Part shown: positions 1-13,594 of the stretch, one piece after another
Numbering within the stretch: position 1 is the stretch's first letter
How the letters are laid out: every line of letters starts with the position of its first letter
DNA from: Lepturacanthus savala
Lineage: Eukaryota; Chordata; Actinopteri; Scombriformes; Trichiuridae
Length of the DNA stretch: 64,000 nt
Assembly (NCBI GenBank): GCA_030544235.1
Contig: CM060472.1
Span: 16,923,654-16,987,653 of the forward strand
Reading direction: 5' to 3'
Made by a program: the position numbers and the translations under genes
Notes under the pieces: model-generated
Database searches by the model: none
Seen by the model: the letters and a program-made list of their open reading frames with translations, nothing else
What the model was told of the DNA's origin: nothing

Positions 1-1110
1 TGTAGGTCCATCCACATGTTGTGTCGATCGGCTGATGGCGAAACTCGGCGGGTCAGTAATTCAGACAGCAGGTCTCAACCTGCTCCTCTTTCACACCCAA
101 CAGAGGTCTATTTCCTCTCCTCCAACCCTCCCGCGGGGTGAGGGATGAACACAAGGAGAGCCATCTGTGGAAGAGGTGCACGCTGGGAGGAGCAGATCGA
201 AGGGAGGGAGGAAAGATCGGAGGATGTGGGGAAATAATAATAGGATGAGAGTGAGAAAACATTTGGAAAAGGGAATAAAAAGGAATGAAAGATACAAGGA
301 TGCGGTGCCGTAGTTTTCCCCCCTGATTGCTAATTCTCCTCCTGACAGACTGCTTCGCTAACCGCGGCTTCTGTTGACTTATGCTGATGTGAATGATGCT
401 GGTGAGAATCGAACCTGCGGGGACATATTACACACCACGATCTGACACAAAAGCTGCACAGCACAGCATGAATTGCTGGAGCAGGGAGGAGCAGAGCACT
501 GGGAATGGAGTAATCACCAGGTTTTTATTCCAAAACATCTAGACAGGAGCTCCTACTGGTGACAGGGGAGGAATGGCACACACACACACACACACAAAAA
601 AACATACATGTTTCTATGTCGTTCTGGGGACTCATTTAATTCATGGCTCACTAACAGAATAAGCAGGTCCTACCTATTATAAACTTGTGAATAGGATTGT
701 GTGCTCCGTGTAAGTGAATCTATTCCATTGTTAGCTGTCACTGTGGCATGATGGGAAACAAGGAGCAGTTAACATCGACCCCGGTGCCTGGTTACAGCTA
801 ATACTGTTGCCATAGCGATGTGAAGTCTGGGTTCTGAGTGACCTGGGTGACATCTGTTGCCTCGTTGCTATGTTTAGACGACGGGAACAGTTTTACATGA
901 AAGAACGTGTTTCCAAACCATCGGAAACCATCTGCAGCAAAGGAAACTAATGACTGGCATTGTGGTTTCTGTAACATCACCTATCTAGAACAGCAACAAT
1001 AACAACAATTGTGGCGCCATGAAGAAAAATGTACCTGTATTGCTTTACCTTATCACTCTGCTGTATTATCTGGAACAGTTTTTTTGCGGCTTTAATAATC
1101 AACCAATGTC
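1..1110. other. Non-coding DNA, no gene seen
   Basis: No convincing exon on either strand; the open frames are short and low in complexity. A (CA)n tract lies at about 576-596. Nothing else was recognised. Confidence 0.6.
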
Positions 1111-1114
1111 AGAC

Positions 1115-1665
1115 AAGATCAGACTCATAGACAAGACTCTTATGGAATATAACAGACTCTAATATACACTAACAGACTCTATCTAACAGACTTGAACAAA
1201 CTCCATTGGACTCTCTATCACACTAACTATATCAGACACTAACAGATTCCTACAGGCTCTATCAGACTTTACCAGACTTTATTATACTCTCTAACAGACT
1301 ATCAGGCTTAAACAGGTTCTAAACGGCTCTAACAAGGATCTATCGGACTCAAACAGACTGTCAGGCTTCATCAGATGGACAGAATCCTACAGACTAACAG
1401 ATTCTAACAGGCACTGATGGGATCTTACAGACTCTAAGACATTAATGTATTCTATTGGACTCTAAAGGATTCTATTGGACTCTATCAGATGCCATCAGAC
1501 TTAAACAGACCAACAGACTGTAACAGATTCTATCAGACCCTATCGAACCGGTATCAGACTCTTAACGTATCACTATTAAACTCTTAAAATATTCTAGAGG
1601 CCGACAGATTCTAGTCCATTGGTCTCAATGTAATTAGAATCTATCAGACTCTAATAGTCATTTCT
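1115..1665. repeat. Degenerate short-unit tandem repeat (ACAGACTCTA-like)
   Basis: The words CAGACTCTA, ACAGACT and ATCAGACT recur every 8-16 bases across about 550 bases with many substitutions. This is an old, decayed simple or minisatellite array. No frame runs through it. Confidence 0.7.
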
Positions 1666-3230
1666 GCTAACCATTGCTAAATCATATGTCCTGTACCTTC
1701 AAGCTCACAGCTTGATGTAATGTGCTGGCGGTGCGCTATCTCTCATATTCTTCTTTCACTGAGAACTTTTTTTCCTCCTAAACTGTCCCACGATGCATCA
1801 CTCTCAAACGTCAATCGCTCAAACCGCAAGATGTGAAATGGCCTTTCAGAAAACATTTTGTGTCCCCATAAGGGACAATAGTCCCCGCAATGTACTCAAC
1901 GAAGAATGCCCATCACACAGAGACAGACACTGACTGACAGATGAGAGATTACATATCCAGGAAGGATGATTGGAGGTCAGATGCCCTGCTGCCTTGGTTA
2001 CCGTCTCTCAGGTAACCACATCATTACCGCCCCTCGCCTCTCCCCTCATCCCTAATCCTCTTTCCTTTCTTCATCCCCTCCTTTCATCTTCTTTTCCTAC
2101 TGTTCTTCCTTTTGTTCCTCTCTCCTCCTGCTCATTTATTCCTACATTGTGTCCTCCATACTTCTTTGTTTTCCACTTTTCTCTCAATTACTCCGTAAAC
2201 AATTCCTCTGGTTCTTTGTATGCATTTTCCTTCTCTCTTCCCTTCATCCCCCTTTTCTTGTAGTCGGCGCCTCCTCTCATAGTGTTTTTTGTGTTTTACA
2301 GTATATTGTTAAACATAAATATAATCTATCTGCATAACCCTCCTAAAAGGAATTCAAGATGGCGTCTGATTAGAATGTGTTAATCAGTGCTGGTTGCAGC
2401 TAAGTGAAGATTAATTACTACAAGCTGATACAAGTGTAAATCACAGAGTCAAATGATTCCAAACAGATATTTATGGTTCACATTAATATGGAGATCAGCT
2501 CCACTCAGTCTGAATGAAACTCGATCAATGAAACCCAATATGTGTTGTTACATCACGGAGGGCCTGTTCACATGGTCCTTATGTTACTCTGCTCTGAAAA
2601 TAGCCGCGCATCAAAACAAAGATTCACCTGTGAGGAGACTCACTTGCTTCCGGATGCGACTTTAGCTTTTAAAGTCCCGCCACCGGAGTCTGAACAAACA
2701 TTTCCTGTTACAGCCTTATTGTGTGCGTATGTTGATGTGTATTGTGACACCTGAGGTGGATTCAGCGTTCACTTCAACAAAACTAATGTCCACAATGAAA
2801 ATTAAACTTTTATTAGCTGCATAAGGGGAGAATAGGCCCTTTGTAGCCACCAGATCCAGTCTTTAATCCAGAAGTAGGGAGTAGTGTGCAAAGCAGGAAG
2901 CAGAAGCAGGGTTCTCCTTTCAAAACAGTACTTTATACATTTGATTCCCTCTTTTCACACTCTCCTCTGTATGTCTGAAACCTTCCTTTTTGCACTTGTA
3001 CAATTAATATATTGGATTGGCAGCAGCTGAGCTCTGCCAACAAGGTGCAGGTGTTGTAGCTTTGGCTGATTGAAAAGGAAATCCATATTTGGACTTTAGC
3101 CTGACTGCTGGCGTGGCAGGAACTCTATATAGGGGCATATGGGTTAGTATGGGCACATATGTACATACACATGTATTGATGTAGTGTCAGGTAATTGGAG
3201 AATTTGACAGAAAATTCATCTTCTTGGTTT
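1666..3230. other. Non-coding DNA with a pyrimidine-rich stretch
   Basis: No gene seen. From about 2025 to 2265 the + strand is strongly C/T-rich, which makes an open but biased frame that I do not take as coding. An A-run precedes the next element at about 3243-3260. Confidence 0.5.
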
Positions 3231-3239
3231 AGTACATCA

Positions 3240-4115
3240 CCACAAAAAAAAAAAAAAAAACTAGCAATCATAAATTAAACTGTCACTTTTTAATACTTGG
3301 TTGCAAATGCTTTGCAGTCAATGACAGCCTGAAGTCTGGAACACGCAGACATCACCAGACGGCGGGTTTCATCCCCGGCGATGCTCTGCCAGGCCTCTAC
3401 TGCAGATATTTAGCTTGTTCTTGGGGCATTTTCCCTCCGGTTTTGCCTTCAACAAGTGAAATGCGTGCTGCGTTGTATTCACATCAGGTGATTGACTTGA
3501 CCATAACATTTCACTTCTGGTCGCTTTCGCAGTTTGCTTCGGGGTTATTGTCCATCTGCGGTGTGAAGTGTTGTCCAATGACTTCTGAAGCGTTTGGCTG
3601 GACGTCGAGGAGATAAAAATGCCCGAAAACACTTCAGAATTCATTCTGTTGCTTTTGTCGGCAGTCACATCATCAATGAATACAAGGGAAGCGAGTGCTG
3701 CAATCGTGAACCGTCGTGTTTTAGATGGTGAGCAGTTCATACTCTTCTCTTCCCATCATCCTGGTACAAGTTGATCTTTGTCTCATCATAGATGATGGAG
3801 GCGTTTTTCTTCTCAGTCTTTTGGTGTTACTGAACTCACTGGTTCATTCTTTCATTTTAAGAATGTTCCAAGCAGTTGATTTGGCCACACCTAATGTTGT
3901 TTCTCTCTCTAATGGAATGTTTGGGTTTTTCATCCTAATGATGGCTTACTTCACTAATGGACAACAACATATTGGAAATGCAAATAACACACTTGAAATT
4001 CTTCTTATCTCCTCCTTGTAATTAAGATAATGAGGAATAACATGGCAATGGAACAGCTGAGCAGCCAATTGTCCAATTGCTTTTTGGTCTCTTAAAGCTG
4101 AAGGGACATATAGAC
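3240..4115 (-). mobile_element. Degenerate Tc1-like transposon (relic A)
   Basis: Read on the minus strand, 3740-3369 gives a frame with the late part of a Tc1 transposase: TAKATRSEMLW, then SQSPDVN and HAFHLLKAK. These correspond to the family's third catalytic region (usually SPDLNPIEH); the usual glutamate position reads Q here. Text at 3800-4090 matches the other end of the same element, including the segment around VDLATPNV in + frame shadow, but a large middle part is missing and frames are broken. It was once an autonomous DNA transposon and is now inactive. Ends are approximate; no clean terminal repeats were seen. Confidence 0.8.
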
Positions 4116-5580
4116 ATGTCTTCAAATGAAACCCAAAGGTCTGAGTATGAGTATGAACAGAACATATATTTGGAATTGGCTTCTTGAATATAATATCTCA
4201 TACAGTAGCTAAGATGCTGTGTGATCTGAGTAATCCAAGGATCAGAATTACACAATCCAGGATAAACAGAAAGCCAGCTTTCCCCTAGTTTAATCTGGGC
4301 ATCCTGGGTTAATTTGTTGCATGTTTGCTTAACCGGGATGAATAGATGCTATGTCAGGTGTAAATAATCCGGATAAGTGCAAGTTCACGGCTTTCTCAAA
4401 TAGACCATGAGGTGGATCACAGATTCACTGATGCAGACAAGGCTAGAATGCATGCAGCATACTTCTCATCAAATGAGCAACAGCTTCTCGTTGAAGTACT
4501 GGCAACAAGTCATGATTAGCTTATGAGGGTTGACTTCATAGTTAGGACTGAATGCTCCAGACCCCAATTTGATTCTTGGCTCTGACTTTCTTTCCCCACA
4601 TTTTCCTGCATCTCTCAGGCCCACTGTTTGGGCCGTTGCTTTCCACGTGTGTGTGCTGCCTCATCTCTCCCTCTACCGAGCTGCCTGCAGCACAGAAGCT
4701 CAGCCCCCGTCTCTTTGGATCGGTGCGGTAGACCCCAAGCTATGGGGATGCTGATTGGAACCAGAGAGCCATTCCCTGCTGCACAGCGATTCCAGCAGCT
4801 ACAAATTCCCCGACAGCCTGTCAGATAACCGTTAGAAGTGGATCGCCGCTGTGTCTGAGATCTTTGTTTGTCAGAGATCCCTTTAAAGCCGTGTAACCCT
4901 TGGTGCGTGGCCAGGTTTGGCATCTTATGTTACACTATGGCTGATTCTAGTCTCACATTACATGTAGACTTCCTCTGTTGAGTGACACGAGATGCAGGGG
5001 TGCTGGTTTTGTTGTTATATCTCTAGTTATATCAAGTATATATCCTTTTTTTTTTCTGGGTAGGCAGGTTGCAGCTATTAAAGAATCCTCCTTTTGTTTT
5101 ATTCAGTTTTTGCTTTAACCAACACTGATTGGCCCTCTCCTTTAGTTAGGTTTTGCATGATTGTATTGACTTTTCCCTGATTTAAGTTGTAATAAACTGC
5201 TAAACTGCTATTTCCTTACATTCTCTCTGTGAGCCACAAAACGTCACTTACAAAGATCATATTTTTCCTTCTTGGACTCTTTGAAACCACCTTTGCAACT
5301 TCTTCAGCCATTTCTAATCAGCTCAACAACTGCCATAATATACATAGGCCTATAGATAGAATTTATGGCAGCAATGAGAATAAACTAGAATAACCACATA
5401 ACAGCGAGTCTAATGATTATCACATGAATGATTATAAAAATTGATAACGCTTATCTGCATAACAATGGCCATAATATCTATAACAGCCTATGCGTGGTGT
5501 TTTAATGTGGGATAATAAACATTAGCACATTCAAAAGACCTTGGATTAACTGTAAAAACAGTTTTTTTTCCAATTAGAGT
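4116..5580. other. Non-coding DNA; GC-balanced, low-repeat block at 4560-4925
   Basis: No gene recognised. About 4560-4925 is more GC-balanced and lacks obvious repeats, so it could be a conserved non-coding element, but nothing in a single sequence proves that. A T-run lies near 5046-5056. Confidence 0.4.
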
Positions 5581-5599
5581 GACTGCTGGCTGACAGATG

Positions 5600-6010
5600 A
5601 AGCACCGGGATTAATCTAGCCTGGCTGTTAGACTGGTCTGGAACAGGGTAGCTGCGTGGAATAAATCTCCATGGTGATTCCTGTGCCCCTGCCTTTGTGC
5701 AACAGGATCACAGCCAGGTTCAACCAGGATGACTGGAAAATCCCGGCCTAATCCACTATCCCGGTTTAGTGCAACAGCCCCCTGGTGTCGGGCGGGACAA
5801 CAACTCAATAGTGTGTCGCGAGAGTGTTGGCGGCGGACCCGAACGCACACGGGCAGACGTGCAGCGAACACACAGGCGGTAGTGCGGACGAAACCACCTA
5901 GGGTAAGTGGGTGGGTAAGTGGAAAACTGAACTGAAATACACAGAGATAATCAGGCGATGGAAACAGGTGAGAGAAACACAGAGAGCAGAACTAACGAGG
6001 AGCCTGGGAG
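5600..6010. repeat. Possible dispersed-repeat pieces, unclassified
   Basis: About 5600-5790 resembles teleost dispersed repeats with CCGG-rich ends such as ATCCCGGCCTAATCC. About 5790-6010 is CpG-rich and then purine-rich with an AAACAGGTGAGAGAAACACA-like run typical of old retroelement flanks. Neither has recognisable coding sequence or ends. Tentative call from recall only. Confidence 0.3.
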
Positions 6011-9000
6011 AAGCTGTCGCAAAAGAAAAGGTCACAAGGAAAAACACAGAGCTGAATAACCAAAAGACCTAAAACACTAGGACACCAGTGGTAGACCATG
6101 ATATCGGGCCTCATGCAGCAAGATTGTCTTATTAGGGCCTGAGCACTGAGAGTTTGAAGGACGCTAGGATTATTAGGGCCTAAACCTGCACAACCTGGGC
6201 ACAGCAGGTGGATTTTACCACCTGGTAGTTGTTCCATTAGAACACTGGACTGATAGTTGCTGGAAATGGGCCTCTATACACCTCTGTAGATACTGCACCA
6301 AAAACCAGACATTTACAGCTAGAATAGTCATTCACCACATTAGCAATGTATAGGGTGTATTTATGATTAGTTTAAAATTATCATTGAAAAATTAGGACAT
6401 TTCTAAATGACTCCAATCTTCAACAGTAGATGGATCTGAGAGGATGATTCACTTTCTATTATAGAAGATTATTATTTAATTGCTCCTGATTGTTATTTAC
6501 GGTGCTTTTTTAAATTTTTAATTTATTTAACAGTAGTGTGGGTCTGTAACTCATACTAGAAATTAAAAAATATTGAGCCCCTCATACTAGATTGACATAG
6601 GCAAATGAAATTCACTACACATGTACAACATGTCAAGATGTACCAAAAAGTCTCTTGGACAAATATAAATATAATAGAAAATCGGTCATCTTGAGTCAAA
6701 TCACTGATTTTTCACACTTGCTGCATCCTAAACCGGCAACTTCCTGTCTGAGGAATCCAGAATCTAGAACGTCCAAACACCTTAGAAAGCTTTCAGCAGA
6801 TCCGCAGAGGGGACCCGGATGGTTTATTGCATCCGGTCATATGTCGGAGATCTATGACCTATCCTCAGCAAACTGTGGATTAACACTTTAGTCACTTCAT
6901 TTCCATTACATGTTAACATCTTCTCATTAATTTGATAGAAAGCGCGATTCATTATTTCTTCATTCTGTTAATTTCAAGGAGACAGGTTGAATACAACAGT
7001 TTATGACAAATAATTAACACAGTGTGTATGACGGGATTCCAAAAAATAGCAAAAACACCTGAGTTCATGGTGTCTGATCTGAACAGGATTGAAGTGAAAG
7101 CAACAGCAGCTCTGAAACAGACTAAATATGTGAAAACAGACAGCAGCTGTCATGAAAATCCAGGCCGACCTCACCTGTCAGTAACACTTTATACGCGTTC
7201 ACCCAAAAGACTCCATAAAGAATTTAGAAACAGCTTTTATTTGTCATTTCACATGATGAATAAAATATAAAGTTCACAGAAGTCTTACATAATCCCTGCA
7301 ACTCTCTGATCGTCAGGATGACGACAGCCTTTAAAATCACATTGTTTTGAGGTTCTTAGAAAGAGACAGGTACAGACACGAAGATGTGATGTTACATCTG
7401 TAAAGGAAGACGATTGTAATTTACTCTTTATTAATAATCATGGTAATAATACTGTAATAAACAGGCTTTGACAGAAACGAAAGTATATAGAAAACAGGCA
7501 GAGAATTAGAAATCGAGTTTATATTTTTTGAAGATGGGAAAAATGGGTAAAATATATCACTCAAAAACTCCATGAAGAGTTGAGTCCAGGAGGCGGATTC
7601 ACAGTCCTACAATCTTCTCTGCATTTCCTTTAAAGCAATCATACTCAAAACTTAACTCAACTTAAGTAACTTAATTCAAATTAAGTATAAATGCAGCTAA
7701 AGTGCAGCAAAATTTGCTACTTTCTGAAGAGGAAGGAGTAAAACATTTAAATCCTGACGGTTTGATCTCATAATAACAAATTCTGATGTGTTAATGAGAG
7801 TTTTATACACTTATGTACTTTTACTACGATACTGTAACTACATGATGTCATAATACTATGTATTTAGTATGTATACTATGTATAGTATGTATTTACGCCG
7901 GCAGCTTTATCTTGACAGTAGCATGTCGACAAGCTTCTGGTGGAAAAGCTCACTAAAGCCTCAGCTACACTAGTCTAGATAGTCTTTTTTTAACCGGATA
8001 TTAAATATACTATGATAGGTCAGTAGTGGCCAATAAGCAAAATTTCAAATAACTGTGTGAAAGAACATTTTGAACATGTGCAATGCAGATTATAAGATAT
8101 GCTGATCTAGATCATAGCTGCTACAGGAACCTGCTTGATCTGATATTTTCGGATCTCTCCGCTCGTTTTTCCAGTTTGACAAATCTGTTGGTGTGATTCA
8201 GAGGCTTGAATTGAAGAGGGTGTGGATTAAAAGAAAATCTAGATTTGTGCAGTTGAGGCCTAAAGCTTCTAATTATTGCTACCTACCTATCTATCTCCCC
8301 AGCGGTTGTATAAAAACAACACAGCTGGAGTTGTTGCTGAGTTTGTTTGATCCTGTGGCGTCCTGACCCGCTTCACATCTTCATCAAGCCTCATTATAAT
8401 ATCAAAGATCTTCTATTTATCCCACAAACTCATCTTCTGAGGACGGAGACTCCCTGAGGACAGGCTGCGAGCCGCTATGCAAACCACGCAAACAACGGCA
8501 GAAGGAGAAGAATGAGTTCCGGTGATGAAACGGTTTGCGGAGTTTACCGCCGGGGCCTCTGAGGGGTCAAAGGTCAGGAGCAGTTCCTCTGCGACACAAA
8601 AACATCCTCAAATAAGAAAACGTTCACGTTTTGAAGCTATCAAAGCTGACAGCATGTTGACGTTTGTGTAATTTCAGCGTCACACTTGGAGAACTTCATT
8701 GCAAGAACGAAGGGTCGAGTTTTCCGAGAAGCTTTTCTGAAAACACGTTTGAAGGACAGTTTCAAGCTTCACAGAATCAGGACAGTAACATCTTTGATGT
8801 GGAGACATCACTCCAGTCTCCAGACTCATTGAATGTCACAGTTTCAGATACAGTGACATAGTTCAGATGACGTTCCTCTCACGTTTCTCTTCCCTTAGCA
8901 GGAGGAGGAGGGTTTGGGTGGATGGATCAGTGCTTTATTTCATGAACTGGTGTCGCAAAGTTGCAGGAGAGGCCTGTTCCACTGGTAACTACACATTTTG

Positions 9001-9984
9001 TCCTATGACATTGGGCATATTGATAATTTGAACCAGATTATTATCTTTTCCTGACGCTAACCCTCACCTGACACCACTCCAGAATTGTCATTTTTGCAAT
9101 AATGACAATTTGCGTCAGTAACTAGTATGCTTTTATAAAATGTACAAATAAACTGCAAACTATTGTTAAAAATCCCTTTACCTCCTCAGTTTATCCCATG
9201 ATCTTCAACTACAACTAGCAGACAATTCAATCTTTAACGGCCATTTTTTCAAAATGACCTTTTCACCACTTGACCATTCACGCCCAATAATTTTTCTCAG
9301 AAGCCAAAAGAGCGACATCAACGGAATTTCCCATGATGGTTTGTAGAATTTATATCAGGATTTGAATAATTAGTGTATTTTAGATTTTTTTTTGTGACAC
9401 CAAGCATTAATTAATGTGTCAAAATATGCACATATATGGTGTAAAATAGATTTTATGAAAAATTATTCAGTGTGGTGTGCAATTAGTGCACAATTTGAAT
9501 GTATTAATATATTTAAAAAAATGTTTTTCTATGTTTACTTTCACTATGTTAAGTTGTTATATTATTATGATTGGAGCAAAGGAAAATAAATACGCTGTTC
9601 TGGAGTGGTGGTCTTAACCTAAACCTAACTCAACCCTGATCTAAACCTAACCTAACTGAAACCTAACCGGTGTTGTAACAGTATAAAACGTTAAAAGACA
9701 TTATAGTCGTTAGTGGTTATGTAAAAATCTTTACAATAAATAATAATAATAAAATATGCACACACACACACACACACACATGCAAAAACCAGTGGGGGCT
9801 CCTGGTCCTTCAAGGACGGAAAGCTCATTTTTGGCCTACATCATAAAATATGTCAGTTTATTTATATGTAAATTCTACCCTCTATTCCTTTTCAAGAAAA
9901 TGATCTGTGAACCTGTGAACTACCGACTCAGTGTCTTTTCCAGGGATTTGACCAGTGTCCTCTTAATGGCTGGCAGAGGGAGGC
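6011..9984. other. Long non-coding stretch, no gene seen
   Basis: AT-rich single-copy-looking DNA. I checked the open frames at 6655-6891, 7022-7270 and 8664-8861: none has a domain, splice context or codon bias I recognise. A short near-palindromic ATACTATG motif repeats at about 7850-7895. A (CA)n tract is at 9758-9780. Confidence 0.5.
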
Positions 9985-11115
9985 TGCTTAAACGGCCTTC
10001 AGAAATCACGCAGCTTTCCCCTGCTGCTCTGCAAGTCCTGATTTAAATATAGGACTTGAAGTTCAGACCTCAGTCCCCGTGAATCAAATAAGTGGCCGTA
10101 ACTTTTCAGGACACTTTGAAACGCCTCCTGTGGAAACACTTGACTGATCTCATCAAACTTCCCTGGATTGACTAATTCCAGTAAGTGCGTGCTCTCCGAA
10201 TTTACAAAAGGTTTGTCTGGGATGGCCATGTACAGATTTCTGTAGCCTCCTTGGGATTCTGCATTTGTGACAGACAGAGCTTTCTTATGGGCCCAGCTGG
10301 TGGGTCTGATGTGAGATCTGCTGCTTTGGCATCAACAGTCTGGAAACCCCCCTTTGACCTTTTCTCTTTGACAAAAGAGAGATGAGACTCAATTCTTTTC
10401 TTCCGGCACAGAACAACATGAACACAAACTCCTTCAGTTTCATCACGACGCCTTTGGCACAATGTAATATATCCATGGTCTTATGCGCGATGACCTTTTT
10501 TAAAAGTCTACAGCGGGGCATCATGATTGTTTGCCACAGTGCTCGCTACCCATGATGTGAAATTCCATTGAGTAGGAGCGTTTCTGGGCAACCTGAACAG
10601 CCTGCAGACTCAAGAAAAGATGTCTTCTTTGTGGATTTGGAGAAAAAAAACATTGGGAAACCGAGAGAGTGATGTGAAAAATATTCGGCCGTCAAGTTTC
10701 TCCCTGAACTCGTAGCCCCGCACGCTATCATTCAAGACTTCAAAAACAGACTGAGCATCTCTCCCAGAAACATCAAAAAAGCCAAAAAGGTGCTCTTGAA
10801 TTTTACCTGCGCTATCCACGTAGCGAACAATGACAGAGAGTTAGCCATGGCAAGCTATCATCCATCAGCCATGCAAAGAAGAAAGTAGCCTGAGTGTCAC
10901 TTGTGTATGCAACGGCAGGGATCAAGTCATTTTGAATTAGATGGGACAAACCAGAAAACACAGCTGATAACTGAAACGTTGTGGCCAGGACAGAGTCATT
11001 TTTGGCTGTAAACTCCTCATACTCCCCTTGTTGGATGACTCACCGCTCTAATCATGCCCCCATAAATGACAGCTCCTGATTGCCAAGCAAGAAAGTCGTA
11101 TGAAAAGGCGATTTA
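9985..11115 (-). pseudogene. Decayed hAT-superfamily transposase (DUF4371-type)
   Basis: The minus strand carries successive frame fragments of one hAT transposase. In protein order: 11110-10860 with FTAKNDSVLATTFQL and LIQNDLIPAV; 10819-10690 with GFFDVSGRDAQSVFEVLND and RGYEFREKL (the DUF4371 and catalytic-core region); 10700-10560 with FFSKSTKKTSFLES; then 10229-9999 with VFPQEAFQSVLKSYGHLFD, like the C-terminal dimerisation region. Frameshifts, stops and a deletion after REKLDG, where catalytic residues should lie, show it is dead. Terminal repeats were not found. Similar genes in fish are often annotated as zinc finger MYM-type or general transcription factor II-I repeat-like proteins. 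Confidence 0.75.
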
Positions 11116-11684
11116 GCAAGGACCCGTTTTGTTTGACTGTTTCATTATGTTTTGCCACATGGACGCGGGGCGCCTTCATTGATTTCATGCTCAGCCCTCG
11201 CTCACCCCCCGGCAACTGCAATCACATGTTCATCGCTCGTTTCATGCCTTTTGTATGCCCTGTCAGAGTCAGACAGATCCCCACCAACCAACGTCTGACC
11301 AGACAACACATCCCTGAGATGGTTTCATGAAAAGGCCAACAGTACGTTTTTATTAGCTACAGCACTTCCAGTCAGCCAGATTACTTTGTGACACCAGGAC
11401 AGCTGAAAAGACCTGTTACTGCCCCCCGCAACCTTTCTACCAAATCAGTCTGAGGTGTTGATCTGCTCTGCTGTTTGACTCCGCATCAGAAACACTATCA
11501 AATGGCTTCCACGAAATCCAGTCGACAATATTCAAAATTGTCTGGCATTATGTGCAGCTGGTTAGCAGGAGGCTCAAAGCTCATTGAGGAGAGTACCCGC
11601 CAGTGTCGCTGCCAGAGACACTGCTGTGAGTGTCTATTATACTTTATTTTTTACTAAGCACCTCTTTGTTTGTACATTCCGCCC
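11116..11684. other. Non-coding DNA between hAT relic and SINE pair
   Basis: No gene seen. The first part could be the 5' flank of the hAT relic. Open frames on the + strand have no recognisable domain. Confidence 0.4.
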
Positions 11685-11884
11685 ATCCATCCATTTATTA
11701 TACCCTTTTATTCATTCCTAGAGTCACAGGGTCTGCTGGAGACAATCCCAGTGTACTTTGGGCAAGAGGCCCACACCGTTCACTGGCACAGTCACACCTG
11801 TGGACAATTTAGAGTCTCCGATTGACCTCAGTACGTTTTTGGAGTGTGGAGGAAGCCGGTGAACCTCTTCTCTGTTCCCTGCGC
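11685..11884 (-). mobile_element. Old truncated SINE copy
   Basis: This matches the 3' half of the SINE at 11898-12262 (CTGGAGCCAATCCCAGTG-like, then CAATTTAGAGTCTCC) with many differences. It lacks the tRNA-like head. It is an older member of the family and abuts a younger copy. Confidence 0.75.
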
Positions 11885-11897
11885 TTCAACATTTGCA

Positions 11898-12262
11898 GCC
11901 AGTCATTTTCTATACCTGCTTATTCCTCATTAGGGTCACATGGTCTGCTGGAGCCAATCCCAGTGCGTTACGGTGAGAGGCAGGGATACACCCCAGATGG
12001 TCGCCAGCCAATCGTGGGGCGCACACACCATTCACTCACACACTCACACCTACGGGCAATTTAGAGTCTCCAATTAACCTCAGCATGTTTTTGGACTGTG
12101 GGAGGAAGCCGGAGTACCTGGTGAAAACCCACGCAGACACGGGGAGAACATGCAAACTCCACACAGAAAGGTCCCAGACCCAGGACCAAGGAGGTCTTGA
12201 ACCTGCGACCTTCTTGCTGTGAGGCAACAGCGCTAACCCCTGCGCGCTAACCCCGTGTCGCC
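11898..12262 (-). mobile_element. tRNA-derived SINE, copy 1
   Basis: About 365 bp on the minus strand, with the head at the right end (GTGTCGCC on the + strand) and the 3' end at the left. It is flanked by near-identical 13-base duplications, TTCAACATTTGCA at 11885-11897 and TTCAACATTTACA at 12263-12275, which I read as the target-site duplication with one later change. A short internal duplication of GCGCTAACCCC sits near the head. The TGAC tail is lost. Confidence 0.85.
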
Positions 12263-12275
12263 TTCAACATTTACA

Positions 12276-13590
12276 ATTAAAGAATAAAAGCCTTTGCTCT
12301 TCGATATCGATGATCTACAAACACACATGCACCATTCCGGGTTTTTGGGGGATTGGGGGAAAAAAAGAGAAAAAAGAGCTCTCATACAAGAAACAAATCA
12401 GGCAAAAAAAGTCCAATAAAGAAAAAAAAAGAGAAAAAAACACAGTCTGGTACAAGGGAAAACCGGGAATATATGTTATTTAAGGAGACATGTTTTTTGT
12501 GTCTTGTGTTTCCTGTCCTTTATTTTGACAATGAAGCAAGGATTGTGTGTTGGGGTAATGTGTTGGCAGAGTGACACATTAGCCCAACACAGAACGCCCA
12601 ACACGCCCTATAAACCAGGCTTTAGAGTAATCGCCACTGGCAAAAACACACAAACACACACACACACTCCAGCTTGCTTACAGAGCGGTAGCCCACAGGT
12701 GAAACTACAATGGTTTTGCCTTTGCGAGTTTCCATCGGCACAAGTGTCAGTTTCATGCCCGGCACCCACGTGGTGTCAATAGCAGATGCAGTTGTGCTCA
12801 TGAATGGGCCAGAGGGTGTGTTGCAGGCCTGTTGTGGTGCATTGACAGGGCAACGGTAACCCGAGGACAGTTTAACGCCGCGCATTAAGACCGACTAAAC
12901 ACAGCAGGCTGTGCTGATTAAAAGATGAGCTGACAGACGCCTTCACTCTGCACACAAGGCAGGAACCCCTGGGAGACTGCGTATGTGTTGGAAATGTCTC
13001 AATAAATGTGACTTGTAGTGATAATTAGTATTAGGTGACATGTTAGCATGTCAGTGAGTCTTCAGAGCTTTGAGTTATGATCTTTATGAATAAAGTCATG
13101 TGACTATTTCTGAAGATAGAGGCAGGGGCAAAACTCCTACTTCATTGATGTGAGGGGGGGGGGCAGTAACTTTTCAGAGAATAAATTCTGGATTAAATAC
13201 TAATAATAAATAATACAAATGTTATATCTCCCTATCTTCTACTTTTACAAGTAATAATAGTAGTTACAGCAGTTTTCAGTATTTATTCATATTTATACAT
13301 CAGGTACTGATGAGGGAAAAAATATGAAAATCCACATTCCCTAGTCACTGTTGCTACGGTAACTTCCATCATTAGAGCTGGTTAATAATAATTAGGTCTG
13401 ATCTTAACAAGCAGACTGGTATAAAAAGAGGCTGATTTTGGACTTTTTGGAAAAAGTCGACATATTAGTTTGACATAGCTAGCTAGTAGCTTGTCAAAAT
13501 TAACCATTAAAAATTAGCCATTGGCCCCGCCCACTGGAAAACAGCATCTGGACCAAACCACTTTGAGGAATGGGGAGGGGGGAATCATAC
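12276..13590. other. Non-coding DNA, no gene recognised
   Basis: About 12355-12450 is A-rich. About 12660-12895 is balanced in composition and carries an 87-codon minus frame (PVNAPQQACNTPSGPFMS...) that I could not assign to any family; it could be a conserved non-coding element or an unrecognised exon. A G-run lies at about 13154-13162. About 12290-12328 closely matches 62538-62578. Confidence 0.4.
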
Positions 13591-13594
13591 ATTT

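Noticed and set aside
11897..12262. SINE copies as DNA transposons or tRNA genes
   Set aside because: No terminal inverted repeats; the tRNA-like head is followed by a long unrelated body and a repeat tail, with variable target duplications.
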